A stretch of 64,000 nucleotides of DNA from Desnuesiella massiliensis (lineage in GTDB: Bacteria > Bacillota > Clostridia > Clostridiales > Clostridiaceae): the NCBI RefSeq assembly GCF_001403615.1, contig NZ_LN879457.1, positions 620,001 through 684,000 on the forward strand, in the 5' to 3' direction. Under the pieces are notes generated by a model, which was given only the letters and a program-made list of their open reading frames with translations, was not told where the DNA came from and ran no database searches. Of the stretch, positions 52,513-60,608 are shown in pieces (positions within the stretch are counted from its first letter, which is position 1; the number at the start of each line of letters is the position of its first letter). Position numbers and translations under genes: made by a program.

Positions 52513-53707
52513 AATTAAGAAATTATTATTTGGAAGTGTAACAAGAGAACTATTATTAACTATTCTTTTAAGTGTTACCTCTATATCTTTAATTTTTGAT
52601 GTAATACCACATAAGGTGTCTAATGCAGTGTCCGGTATTATATCAGATGCCTTATATGTTATCACATTATGTATCATACCAAGTATTGTAGTTATGTTGT
52701 TAATTTCTTCAAAATTCAAAAATAGACTTAAGGAGTTAGTATTTGCAAGCGTAACAAGAGAATTATTATTAGCTTTTTCTTTAGTTATTATTTCTGTGAA
52801 ATTATTGCCTAATATAATAACTATTCTATTATTAATTTATTTATTGGTTAGAAGAAAAGCCGAATATATAAAAAGTATATATAATGGTATAAAAATAATT
52901 TCTAAAGGAAATTTAGATTATAAAATAGGAATTCAAGGGCATGATGAATTAGCAATTTTAGCAAAAGAGATAAATAACATGTCGCTTAGGCTGAAAAATA
53001 AAATAGAGGAAGAAAGAGCCTCAGAAAGATTAAAAAGTGAACTTGTAACAAATGTATCTCATGATTTAAGAACACCCCTTACAGCATTGATTGGGTACAT
53101 TCAGCTTGCAGCAGATGATAAAATGAGCTTTGAAGATAAAGATAAATATGCAAAAATATCTTTAGAAAAGTCGAAAAAACTAAAGGTATTAATAGACGAT
53201 TTATTTGAGTATTCTAAACTTGAAAGTGGCGGTATTAAACTTGAAAAAGTAAAAGTTAATATAATAGAGATAATGGAGCAAAGCATAGGTGAGCTCTCAA
53301 TTCAGGCAAAAGAAAGATATATAAGGTTTAACAAAAATTTTAAAAATAGCAAAATAGAGTTATTAGTAGATCCCGGTAAAATAGCAAGGGTTTTTGAAAA
53401 TATTATAGGAAATGCTGTTAAATACAGTGTTGAAGGAAGCGACGTAAATATAAATTTATATGAAAATAATGAAAATGTAATTATAAGCTTTGAAAATATA
53501 GTTGAGAGCATCTCAAAAGAAGATTTGGATAAAATATTTAATAGATTTTATAGGACAGATGAATCAAGAAACTCAGAAATTGCAGGATCAGGATTGGGAT
53601 TAGCAATTGCAAAAAATATAGTAGAACTGCATGAAGGAAGAATTTGGGTGAAAAATGAAGATAATAAGTTTATAATTAACATAGAATTAAGTAGAGAGGG
53701 TTTATAA
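52502..53707 (+). CDS. Sensor histidine kinase (VanS-like) with duplicated N-terminal segment
   Basis: The 401-residue kinase has two or more membrane helix pairs, a HAMP-like segment (IYNGIKIISKGNLDYKI), HisKA with the phosphorylated histidine in TNVSHDLRTPLTALIGYI, and HATPase (N-box IIGNAVKY, G2 GSGLGLAI). The N-terminus holds a partial repeat: KNRIKKLLFGSVTRELLLTI at residues about 2-21 and KNRLKELVFASVTRELLLAF at about 73-92. The start is TTG at 52502 inside the upstream gene. Confidence 0.92.
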   Translation: MKNRIKKLLFGSVTRELLLTILLSVTSISLIFDVIPHKVSNAVSGIISDALYVITLCIIPSIVVMLLISSKFKNRLKELVFASVTRELLLAFSLVIISVKLLPNIITILLLIYLLVRRKAEYIKSIYNGIKIISKGNLDYKIGIQGHDELAILAKEINNMSLRLKNKIEEERASERLKSELVTNVSHDLRTPLTALIGYIQLAADDKMSFEDKDKYAKISLEKSKKLKVLIDDLFEYSKLESGGIKLEKVKVNIIEIMEQSIGELSIQAKERYIRFNKNFKNSKIELLVDPGKIARVFENIIGNAVKYSVEGSDVNINLYENNENVIISFENIVESISKEDLDKIFNRFYRTDESRNSEIAGSGLGLAIAKNIVELHEGRIWVKNEDNKFIINIELSREGL

Positions 53708-53868
53708 AAATGATAGAAGAGTTTGCTAAACCAGGGGCTGGCGGAATAATTGAAAAAATGAAAAAGGATTTTATCCTATGCATGTTATTGCATTAAAAAA
53801 ATATATAAAATTAAAAACTTAAAGTTGATAGAATGCGTATATGAGTGTTTAAGAAAAGGATAAATACT

Positions 53869-54213
53869 ATGAAAAGAAAATTTATAAATGGAGAAGGATG
53901 GGAATTTTTAGATGCGTATTCGTCCAAGTATATCCACATTGACGAGATGTATAGTGGATATATATCATTGATTAAGATTGATAAGGTAAAACAAAAGATT
54001 ACTGTTGATTATTAACAATCACAATTATGTTTACTGGATGATGGTTATAAGTGTTTAATGTTTTTACCTGACAATGAAAAGTGGTGTGTTAGTGCAAAGT
54101 CTGATTATGACGTAGCTTATAATACTTGCAATAAAATAATTAAAGATATAATTCCAAATAAGAACTTTTTAATATCTTTTTTTGGAAGATACTTAATCTG
54201 TTTGGAACATTAA
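53869..54213 (+). pseudogene. DUF402-like protein with in-frame stop
   Basis: The frame reads MKRKFINGEGWEFLDAY ... MYSGYISLIKIDKV, then TAA at 54013-54015, and continues in the same frame with QSQLCLLDDGYKCLMFLPD ... NEKWCVSAKSDYD. The two halves together resemble the small DUF402 family (predicted nucleotidase-like beta-barrel). A ribosome site (AAAAGGA) precedes the start. It is probably decayed. The 29-codon frame at 53710-53796 upstream (MIEEFAKPGAGG...) is another short remnant and is not called as a gene. Confidence 0.65.
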
Positions 54214-54372
54214 AGATAAGAAGGAACCACAAAAGTTTAACTTGGTTTTATATGTATTATATTGTAAAATAAACTAAGATAGTAAGCTTATAACTGAAAT
54301 TAGAGTATAGCTGTATTTCTAGGGGATTATTTATATCTTTTCAGTTGTATCAAAGGGAAGGGTAGATCATTT

Positions 54373-56220
54373 ATGAAAAGATTGCTTAGTATTGTTCTTG
54401 CACTTGTCTTATGCACATCAGTATCATTGACAGCCTATGCGGCAGAGGATAAAGGAGTGCTGTCATCGGGCGTTTCCTATTCTAATATAGAAGCAGTGAT
54501 TGATTCCTATGTTGAGGATCATAAAGACACCACAGCCGCAGTATCCGTGGCTGTATTCACTGACAGTAATGTGCTGATGGAAAAAGCATATGGGTATTCA
54601 GACATTGAGAATGCAATTTCAAATGATAAGGACACGGTTTTCGAATGGGGTTCCTGTACTAAATTATTAGTTTGGACAAGTGTTATGCAACTTGTGGAGA
54701 AGGGTAAGATAGACCTCAAGGAGGATATTCGCACATATCTGCCAGAGGGATTTTTCAAAAAACTTAAGTTCGATACCCCAATAACTATACTGAATCTTAT
54801 GAACCACAATGCGGGATGGCAGGAAACGGTTACAGATCTGTTTATTAAGGACAAGAAAGATGTAAAAGAACTTGGAGAAGCATTACAGCTTATTGAACCA
54901 GAGCAGGTCCATGAGCCAGGCACGGTGGTTGCGTATTCAAATTGGGGTTCTGCACTGGCAGGATATATCGTTGAGCGCATCAGTGGACAATCTTTTCATG
55001 ATTATGTGCATGAACACATTTTTGAGTCACTGGGCATGAAGCATACGGCTCTAAATGCCACACTTTCCGATAATAAATGGGTTGCTGAAAAGCGTAAGGA
55101 AGAAAAGTGCTATACCACTAAGAATGAATCGCTTGGAACCAGACTGTATTATCTTTCCTTATATCCTGCGGGAATGGCCACTGGTACTATCAGTGATTTT
55201 ATAAAATTTGGCCAGACGTTTCTTGTTGCTAAAGGAGAAAAATCCCCATTATTTGAGAAAAGGGAAACTTTAGATGAAATGCTTTCGCCTTCATTGTTTT
55301 TTGCCGATGGAAAAGCCGCTAGGAACTATCATGGATTTTGGACAGATGAACTTGGTGTTTCTGTATTATGGCACAATGGGGGGACCCTTGGAAGCTCCTC
55401 ATGGTTTGCATTTGATCTGAAATCTGGCACTGGTATGATAATTCTTACCAATCAGGCTGGAGAGTCGATCTACAACTGCGGTCTTTTGCCGAAGGTTTTT
55501 GGAAAATATGAGAGCGGTACAGGCATAGTGCAGCCAGAAGATATTTCTGGTATGTACGTATCATCTAGAACCTGTTTCAAAGGCTTCGCAAAACCCTACA
55601 GCTTGGTTTCTCTCATGCGACTTGTTTCTAAGGACGGTGGCTTATATTCCGTTCCCGGAACTCATAAGACCGTCGCACCTATCAAAACAGGCTCATATCT
55701 GATGGACGATGGTGGGCTTAAGCAGTTTATAATTTATGCGTCAACTGATAAAGATGGACGTACAGTCCTGCAGTTACCAGCTTCGGATTATGTGGAAGTG
55801 AACGGTTATGGAGTGATAGCAAAATATGCACTATTGGTATTATTCGTATTGGCAACAGTTTATGGGTTTTTTTCGCTAATTATCAGTTTCATCGGCTTCC
55901 TAAAACGTAAAAAATCTATTGGGACAATAGGGAAATGCCGTGCCATTGTAAATGCTTCCGTCATTACTACGGCAATGATGTTTGTTTATATATCCATAAA
56001 GCTGTTTTCTGGATTAGCATTGCTTGAGGATGTTCTATGGAGTGTCATACTTAATGGGGTATTTGCCCTGATTCCTGTGGCCTACGCTGTTATCCTAGCT
56101 ACAAAATGGAAAAAACTCCACTGCACAAGAAAGGAGAAGATAAACCTGATTATGACTGGCATCGCAGGTTTTATCATGACAATTAACGTCATTTTCTGGG
56201 AGGCATATAAATTTTGGTAA
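54373..56220 (+). CDS. Membrane-anchored serine hydrolase, class C beta-lactamase/penicillin-binding fold
   Basis: The 615-residue protein has a signal peptide (1-23, cleaved after AYA), an extracellular beta-lactamase-like hydrolase domain (about 40-370) and three to four C-terminal membrane helices (from residue about 480). Active-site motifs are S94-CTK97 (SxxK), YSN in VAYSNWG, and HNGG in LWHNGGTLGSS, the KTG equivalent. Family members are D,D-peptidases, esterases or peptide-resistance proteins; true beta-lactamase activity is not implied. The gene is noticeably more GC-rich than its neighbours, so it may be acquired. Terminator follows. Confidence 0.85.
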   Translation: MKRLLSIVLALVLCTSVSLTAYAAEDKGVLSSGVSYSNIEAVIDSYVEDHKDTTAAVSVAVFTDSNVLMEKAYGYSDIENAISNDKDTVFEWGSCTKLLVWTSVMQLVEKGKIDLKEDIRTYLPEGFFKKLKFDTPITILNLMNHNAGWQETVTDLFIKDKKDVKELGEALQLIEPEQVHEPGTVVAYSNWGSALAGYIVERISGQSFHDYVHEHIFESLGMKHTALNATLSDNKWVAEKRKEEKCYTTKNESLGTRLYYLSLYPAGMATGTISDFIKFGQTFLVAKGEKSPLFEKRETLDEMLSPSLFFADGKAARNYHGFWTDELGVSVLWHNGGTLGSSSWFAFDLKSGTGMIILTNQAGESIYNCGLLPKVFGKYESGTGIVQPEDISGMYVSSRTCFKGFAKPYSLVSLMRLVSKDGGLYSVPGTHKTVAPIKTGSYLMDDGGLKQFIIYASTDKDGRTVLQLPASDYVEVNGYGVIAKYALLVLFVLATVYGFFSLIISFIGFLKRKKSIGTIGKCRAIVNASVITTAMMFVYISIKLFSGLALLEDVLWSVILNGVFALIPVAYAVILATKWKKLHCTRKEKINLIMTGIAGFIMTINVIFWEAYKFW

Positions 56221-56310
56221 TAGATTTTATTTTGATATGCATCCATTGATAATGAGCATTTAGTGAAGGTTAAGGAAATGGCAATCTATCGTGAATTATA
56301 AAGTAAAGAA

Positions 56311-56362
56311 ATCCTCCTGGATTAATATTAAAATAAATATTAATCCAGGAGGATATTTTTTT
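56311..56362 (+). terminator. Strong terminator after serine hydrolase
   Basis: A perfect 19-bp stem (56311-56329 with 56336-56354) is followed by ATTTTTTT. Confidence 0.9.
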
Positions 56363-56400
56363 ATATTGACAATAATTATTCTAAGTGTTATTTTAAAATT

Positions 56401-56431
56401 GAACAGTGTTTAATTATAGAACTGTGTTAAA
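56401..56431. promoter_or_regulatory. Direct-repeat operator upstream of TetR gene
   Basis: GAACAGTGTTTAA (56401-56413) and GAACTGTGTTAAA (56419-56431) are direct repeats with an 18-bp period, just upstream of the TetR start. It suits autoregulation by a TetR-family dimer or a dimer pair. Confidence 0.5.
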
Positions 56432-56449
56432 TGAAGTGGGAGTGAAATA

Positions 56450-57079
56450 ATGACTATAGAAAAGAGAAGAGAACGAGAAATTGAGGAAATGAGGGAACTT
56501 ATCCTTTTAACAGCAAGTGATATCATTGCTGCTGAAGGATTTGATAAGCTATCAATTAGAAAAATTGCTAAAAAAATTGAATATTCTCCTTCTATTATTT
56601 ATCATTATTTTAATGATAAGGAAGAAATATTAAACAATGTAATGCAAAGGGGTTATAAAAAAATAGTAATGGCAGTATCTTCTGTAAAGATGGAAAATAA
56701 CCCTCCAGAAGAAAGATTAATACAAATGACTAAAAATTATATAAAAGCGGCATTAAATATGCCAGATGAATTTATGGCGGCCCAATTAAATCAATCAAAA
56801 GCAGCATTAAAACATACCTCCTCATTATTTAAAGGTGCTTCAAAAGAAAAGCCAGCTTTGTCTGCACTATACCAATGCTTACAAGAAATATATAAGGATA
56901 AAGATATAGATGAAAATACAATTGAATTAACCGCTCAAATGATTGTAGTATCAACCTTAGGTCTTATTTTTAAGCTCATAGTAGAGAAAGACATTGGTGA
57001 TGAACAAAGAGAAAAATTGATTAGCTTTTATTCAAATGAAATAGTACTAAGAATAACTAATGAAAATACATTGAATTAG
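56450..57079 (+). CDS. TetR-family transcriptional regulator
   Basis: The 209-residue regulator has the N-terminal TetR helix-turn-helix (LLTASDIIAAEGFDKLSIRKIAKKIEYSPSIIYHYFNDKEEIL, residues about 17-60) and an all-helical ligand domain. It begins a three-gene set with a flavodoxin-like protein and a membrane protein and likely controls them and itself via the direct repeat upstream. The inducer is unknown. Confidence 0.92.
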   Translation: MTIEKRREREIEEMRELILLTASDIIAAEGFDKLSIRKIAKKIEYSPSIIYHYFNDKEEILNNVMQRGYKKIVMAVSSVKMENNPPEERLIQMTKNYIKAALNMPDEFMAAQLNQSKAALKHTSSLFKGASKEKPALSALYQCLQEIYKDKDIDENTIELTAQMIVVSTLGLIFKLIVEKDIGDEQREKLISFYSNEIVLRITNENTLN

Positions 57080-57165
57080 GAAGGAGAAGGAAAATATAAT
57101 GCTGGAAGATGGTCAAATCAGCTCGATGTTAAAATAGAAGAATAAAATAAAATGGGGGTAATTAA

Positions 57166-57645
57166 ATGAATACTTTGATAGTTTATGCAAGTAAATATGG
57201 ATGTACAGAAAAATGTGCTGAATTATTGTCCAAAGAACTTATTGGTAAAGTAGACATAATAGATTTAAAGAAAGTAAGGGATATTGATATTTCAAAATAT
57301 GAAAAGATTATTATTGGTGGATCAATATATGTTGGCAAAATACAGAAGGAAGTAACAGAATTCTGTTCAAAGAATTTAAGTAAATTAGAAGAAAAAAGAA
57401 TTGGATTGTTTATTTGTGGTATGCAAGAAGGAGATATGATCAGTGCTGAATTAAATCAGAATTTTAATTCAGCATTAATCAAAATTGCAGATACTAAGGA
57501 ATGTTTTGGAGGAGAATTTATCTTTGATAAAATGAACTTCATAGAAAAATTTATAGTAAAAAGGGTATCTAAAGTAATGTCAAATAAATCCAATATATTG
57601 GAGGATAATATCCACAGATTTGCACAAGCAATGAATGCTATTTAG
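57166..57645 (+). CDS. Flavodoxin-domain protein (HemG-like)
   Basis: The 159-residue protein begins LIVYASKYGCTEKCAELLSKEL, a flavodoxin FMN loop, and has IIIGGSIYVGKIQKEVTEFC and LFICGMQEGD, features of the flavodoxin_5/HemG-like group. HemG oxidises protoporphyrinogen, but Gram-positive relatives have diverse or unknown electron-transfer roles, and no heme genes are here. It has GGGGGTAA upstream of the ATG and is followed 20 bp later by a membrane protein. Confidence 0.85.
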   Translation: MNTLIVYASKYGCTEKCAELLSKELIGKVDIIDLKKVRDIDISKYEKIIIGGSIYVGKIQKEVTEFCSKNLSKLEEKRIGLFICGMQEGDMISAELNQNFNSALIKIADTKECFGGEFIFDKMNFIEKFIVKRVSKVMSNKSNILEDNIHRFAQAMNAI

Positions 57646-57665
57646 CATATCTGGAGGTAGCTTAA

Positions 57666-58568
57666 ATGAAGTACAATAAAATAATTAGTTTACTTGTAGT
57701 ATGCATCGTCATATTATCAATATTTGCGTCAGCCATTGGAATATTCTCTAGTGGTGGGCCAGGCGACTACGAAATCCAATCCTTTAGAGGGGAAACAATT
57801 AATATTTATGGAAGAGGTTTATATAGTAATGATTCCATGTCAGTAGCCACTCAAGGTATAGCGCAGGATATAGTAACAGCAGTTTTAGGTATCCCCCTAT
57901 TAATTGCATCTTTGTGCCTATCGTTAAGGGGGTCTTTGAAAGGCAGATTGCTGCTTACAGGAACATTAGGCTATTTCTTGTACACATTTATTTCCTACGT
58001 TTTTTTATGGATGTACAATCCAATGTTTATTGTATATGTAATACTCATGTCAGCAAGTTTTTTTGCATTCACATTATCAATGATGTCAGTTGATATTAGA
58101 AATTTAAGTTCAGCATTTAACAAAAAGCTTCCGGTAAAGTTCCTAGGTGGATTTCAAATATTCTTTGCTGCAGCATTATGCTTACTTTGGATGAGCAAAA
58201 TAATACCTACAATAATAAATGGAACGGTTCCTGTAGGACTAGAGCATTATACGACCCTTGTTATTCAAGGATTAGACTTGGGAGTTATAGTACCTATAGC
58301 ATTACTATCTGGAGCGTTGCTAATTAAAAGGAAACCCTTTGGCTACCTTCTTTCTTCAGTTATAATTATGAAAGGTTTTACTATGGGGGCAGCTCTGACA
58401 GCCATGATAATAGGGCAATATCTTGCAGGTGTTTCAATGAGCATTTTAGAAATCATCATATTCCCTTTATTTAGTTTGATTATATTCTATTGCATGCTTT
58501 TGTTGATTAAGAATATTGATGATAAAGAATATAAAACCTTTAAAAAGAGTAATTGTAATAATATCTAA
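57666..58568 (+). CDS. Hypothetical polytopic membrane protein in TetR-flavodoxin operon
   Basis: The 300-residue protein has about eight membrane helices and one extracellular segment after the first (SSGGPGDYEIQSFRGETINIYGRGLYSN). It has no signature I recognise. Co-location with a flavodoxin-like protein under a TetR regulator suggests a redox- or stress-related membrane function, but this is inference. Its ATG has GGAGGT upstream. Confidence 0.7.
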   Translation: MKYNKIISLLVVCIVILSIFASAIGIFSSGGPGDYEIQSFRGETINIYGRGLYSNDSMSVATQGIAQDIVTAVLGIPLLIASLCLSLRGSLKGRLLLTGTLGYFLYTFISYVFLWMYNPMFIVYVILMSASFFAFTLSMMSVDIRNLSSAFNKKLPVKFLGGFQIFFAAALCLLWMSKIIPTIINGTVPVGLEHYTTLVIQGLDLGVIVPIALLSGALLIKRKPFGYLLSSVIIMKGFTMGAALTAMIIGQYLAGVSMSILEIIIFPLFSLIIFYCMLLLIKNIDDKEYKTFKKSNCNNI

Positions 58569-58644
58569 TTAGTGGGCAGGGTACTACTGAATAAAAAAGC
58601 AAGGCTTTTGCCCTGCTAATGTTTAATGGTATGCTTATTTCTAG

Positions 58645-59541
58645 TTATTTTCTTTTGACTGGAATCCAAATTTCACAGATATAATCATCTGATTGTGTGT
58701 CCCCCGGACCATATACTTGAATTTCATAATCCATAGATTTTTCGTAACCGCTTGATGGCAGCCATTCTGAAAATATCTGTGCAGTCAATGCATCAATTGG
58801 ATGTTCCTTTTGATTGAGCGTATCCTTTGCTGTGAAGACAGCCCATGTGCTAGCAGGCACTTCAAATCGAGTAAGTTCAGGGAAATCTCCTCCAGAATCC
58901 TCTGCTCCTATTGCTTCAACAATATCACCATTTTCAAGAGTGTGTGTAACTCCCATTTGCCAGAACGGTTCTCGGTATAGTTTATATTTGTCGCGTATAA
59001 TCAAATTTGTACCACGGTTAAGAAAATCATCCCAAAACGTCCATCGTTCTCCCATTCTTTCTGTCCAATGTTCTGATTCCTTGTTAGCAGTCCACTTGCC
59101 AAAGTTTTTTACAACACCAACACCTTTTATAATGCCCTTTTCTTCAATACGGTATTCCATATCTGCATCTCCTTTTAATGAAATTTGAAAGGTGATACGC
59201 GGATACATCCTGAGTTTAACACCTAAGGTGCATGCTTCCCTTGGCGATACTCCATGCATATCGCGAAATGCACGGGTGAACGACTCTGGAGAGTTGTAAC
59301 CGTATTTTAAAGCCACATCAATAACTTTGACATTGCCACACTGTAACTCTAATGCTGCAAGAGAAAGTCTTCTGTTACGTAAATATTCACTTATTGAAAT
59401 TCCAATTACAAAAGAAAAAATTCTGCCAAATTGATACGCATTGCAACAAACAATTTTCGCAACATCATTTAAGCTAAAGTCTTCTGTAATATGCTCCTCG
59501 ATATAGTCAATCACTTTAGTCATTCGATTCAGAAAGTCCAC
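58645..59541 (-). CDS. AraC-family regulator with GyrI-like effector domain
   Basis: The 298-residue protein has an N-terminal AraC DNA-binding domain (about 1-110; FSLNDVAKIVCCNAYQFGRIFS, then KVIDVALKYGYNSPESFTRAFRDMHGVSPRE) and a C-terminal GyrI-like/BmrR-type small-molecule-binding domain (about 130-298) that starts MEYRIEEKGIIKGVGVVKNFGKW. This order is found in Rob/SoxS-like and AraC-GyrI regulators of drug response. The chosen start is GTG at 59541 with AAAGGAGGG upstream; the longer frame lacks such a site. Confidence 0.9.
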   Translation of the reverse strand: MDFLNRMTKVIDYIEEHITEDFSLNDVAKIVCCNAYQFGRIFSFVIGISISEYLRNRRLSLAALELQCGNVKVIDVALKYGYNSPESFTRAFRDMHGVSPREACTLGVKLRMYPRITFQISLKGDADMEYRIEEKGIIKGVGVVKNFGKWTANKESEHWTERMGERWTFWDDFLNRGTNLIIRDKYKLYREPFWQMGVTHTLENGDIVEAIGAEDSGGDFPELTRFEVPASTWAVFTAKDTLNQKEHPIDALTAQIFSEWLPSSGYEKSMDYEIQVYGPGDTQSDDYICEIWIPVKRK

Positions 59542-59586
59542 GGTAATCCCTCCTTTCAAATTAAGGATAACAGATATAGACAAATC

Positions 59587-59621
59587 CTACCTTGCATTTT
59601 TAAGACAAATGAGCAAGGTAG
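59587..59621. promoter_or_regulatory. Inverted repeat upstream of AraC-GyrI gene
   Basis: CTACCTTGC (59587-59595) and GCAAGGTAG (59613-59621) are perfect 9-bp arms with 17 bp between. A second palindrome (ATTTTATTCTT with AAGAATAAAAT, near 59689-59716) follows. Either could be an operator or terminator. Otherwise the 467-bp spacer up to the next frame holds only the yyaL remnant. Confidence 0.4.
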
Positions 59622-59779
59622 AAAACTTCAGCAATTCTTAGTTCACATAAATATGTTAGAGTGCATTAACAACTATTGATTATACAATATTTTATTCTTA
59701 TTCGAAAGAATAAAATAGATAAGAATTAAAATAATAAAAAGGTATTTAGTAAATCAAAACAAGCAAGGAGGGATGCCCT

Positions 59780-59848
59780 ATGACTAATAACAGAGAACCT
59801 AATAGATTAATCTATGAAAAATCACCAAATTTACTTGATATTAGGTGA
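59780..59848 (+). pseudogene. 5' remnant of a yyaL (DUF255 thioredoxin-domain) gene
   Basis: A strong site AAGGAGGG precedes ATG, and the 22-codon frame reads MTNNREPNRLIYEKSPNLLD. The highly conserved start of YyaL/spermatogenesis-associated protein 20 is of the form ...KPNRLINEKSPYLLQHA, so this is the first residues of such a gene and the rest is deleted. It ends within a hairpin. Confidence 0.65.
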
Positions 59849-59853
59849 TTTTT
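59817..59853 (+). terminator. Hairpin at yyaL remnant
   Basis: AAAAATCACC (59817-59826) and GGTGATTTTT (59844-59853) form a perfect 10-bp stem, overlapping the remnant's last codons. Confidence 0.6.
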
Positions 59854-60008
59854 ATAGTATCAAGAAACAATAAAGATGATATATATAGGAAACTTTAATT
59901 ATAATCATTTATTATCTTGTTATGAATTATACATTGTGTAAAAATGAAATTATAATTATAGTCGTAGATAACTTCCATTCAGAGAGTACTAAAATGTAGC
60001 ATTTCATA

Positions 60009-60341
60009 TTGAGTTTTGATAATAGAAAATATTTAGCCAAGCTTTTTACAAATAGTAAGAAAGAGGGACAATTATTGAATAGCAAATCATCATGTAACAA
60101 GTACAAGAAAAAAAGATACAGCAACTTACAACTAAGCAAGGCACTGAATATGATTGAAGAGGGACACTCGCATTCAGAGGTTATAGAAGACACCTCGTTG
60201 AATAAAAGTATAATAGCAAGAGAAATGAGAAAGAGAAAAAATTTAAAAGGTAGGCAAGCAGCGGAAAAATATAATGAATTTTTACAAGAAGAAACTATTA
60301 GACTGTTTGAAAAATACTATAATAGTGGGTTAAAGAAGTAA
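60009..60341 (+). CDS. Small hypothetical basic protein with HTH-like region
   Basis: The open frame gives up to 110 residues, but the start is uncertain: TTG at 60009, or TTG at 60075, which has AAAGAGGG seven bases before it and would give 88 residues. The central part (YSNLQLSKALNMIEEGHSHSEVIEDTSLNKSIIAREMRKR) resembles a helix-turn-helix of the resolvase or transposase type. It is strongly basic and isolated between accessory genes, so it could be a fragment of a mobile-element protein. Confidence 0.4.
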   Translation: MSFDNRKYLAKLFTNSKKEGQLLNSKSSCNKYKKKRYSNLQLSKALNMIEEGHSHSEVIEDTSLNKSIIAREMRKRKNLKGRQAAEKYNEFLQEETIRLFEKYYNSGLKK

Positions 60342-60608
60342 GCAATAAAGAAAATGAATAGAAGGATTAGTTGGGAATTTATGCATATGCTAATTCATGA
60401 GAATTTTTAATAAGAAATTTTATAAAATGTACATTTGGATACCATCAGAAGTATCCTTTTTTATTATGATTTTATAGTTTGTGATTGTGTACATCTAGTA
60501 TATAGCAATAATTAATTTATTATCCTCAAAAAAGTCGAGAAAAACTTCATAAAATGAAATATAATAAAATTACTTCTAGAAGAAAATGGAACTTAGGGTG
60601 GTGCTGAT

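Noticed and set aside
57110..57136. Short frame between TetR and flavodoxin genes
   Set aside because: Only about a dozen codons with no conserved feature; most likely spacer sequence.
58814..59188. Plus-strand open frame inside the AraC-GyrI gene
   Set aside because: It lies wholly within a well-supported minus-strand gene, has no ribosome site and no recognisable domain.
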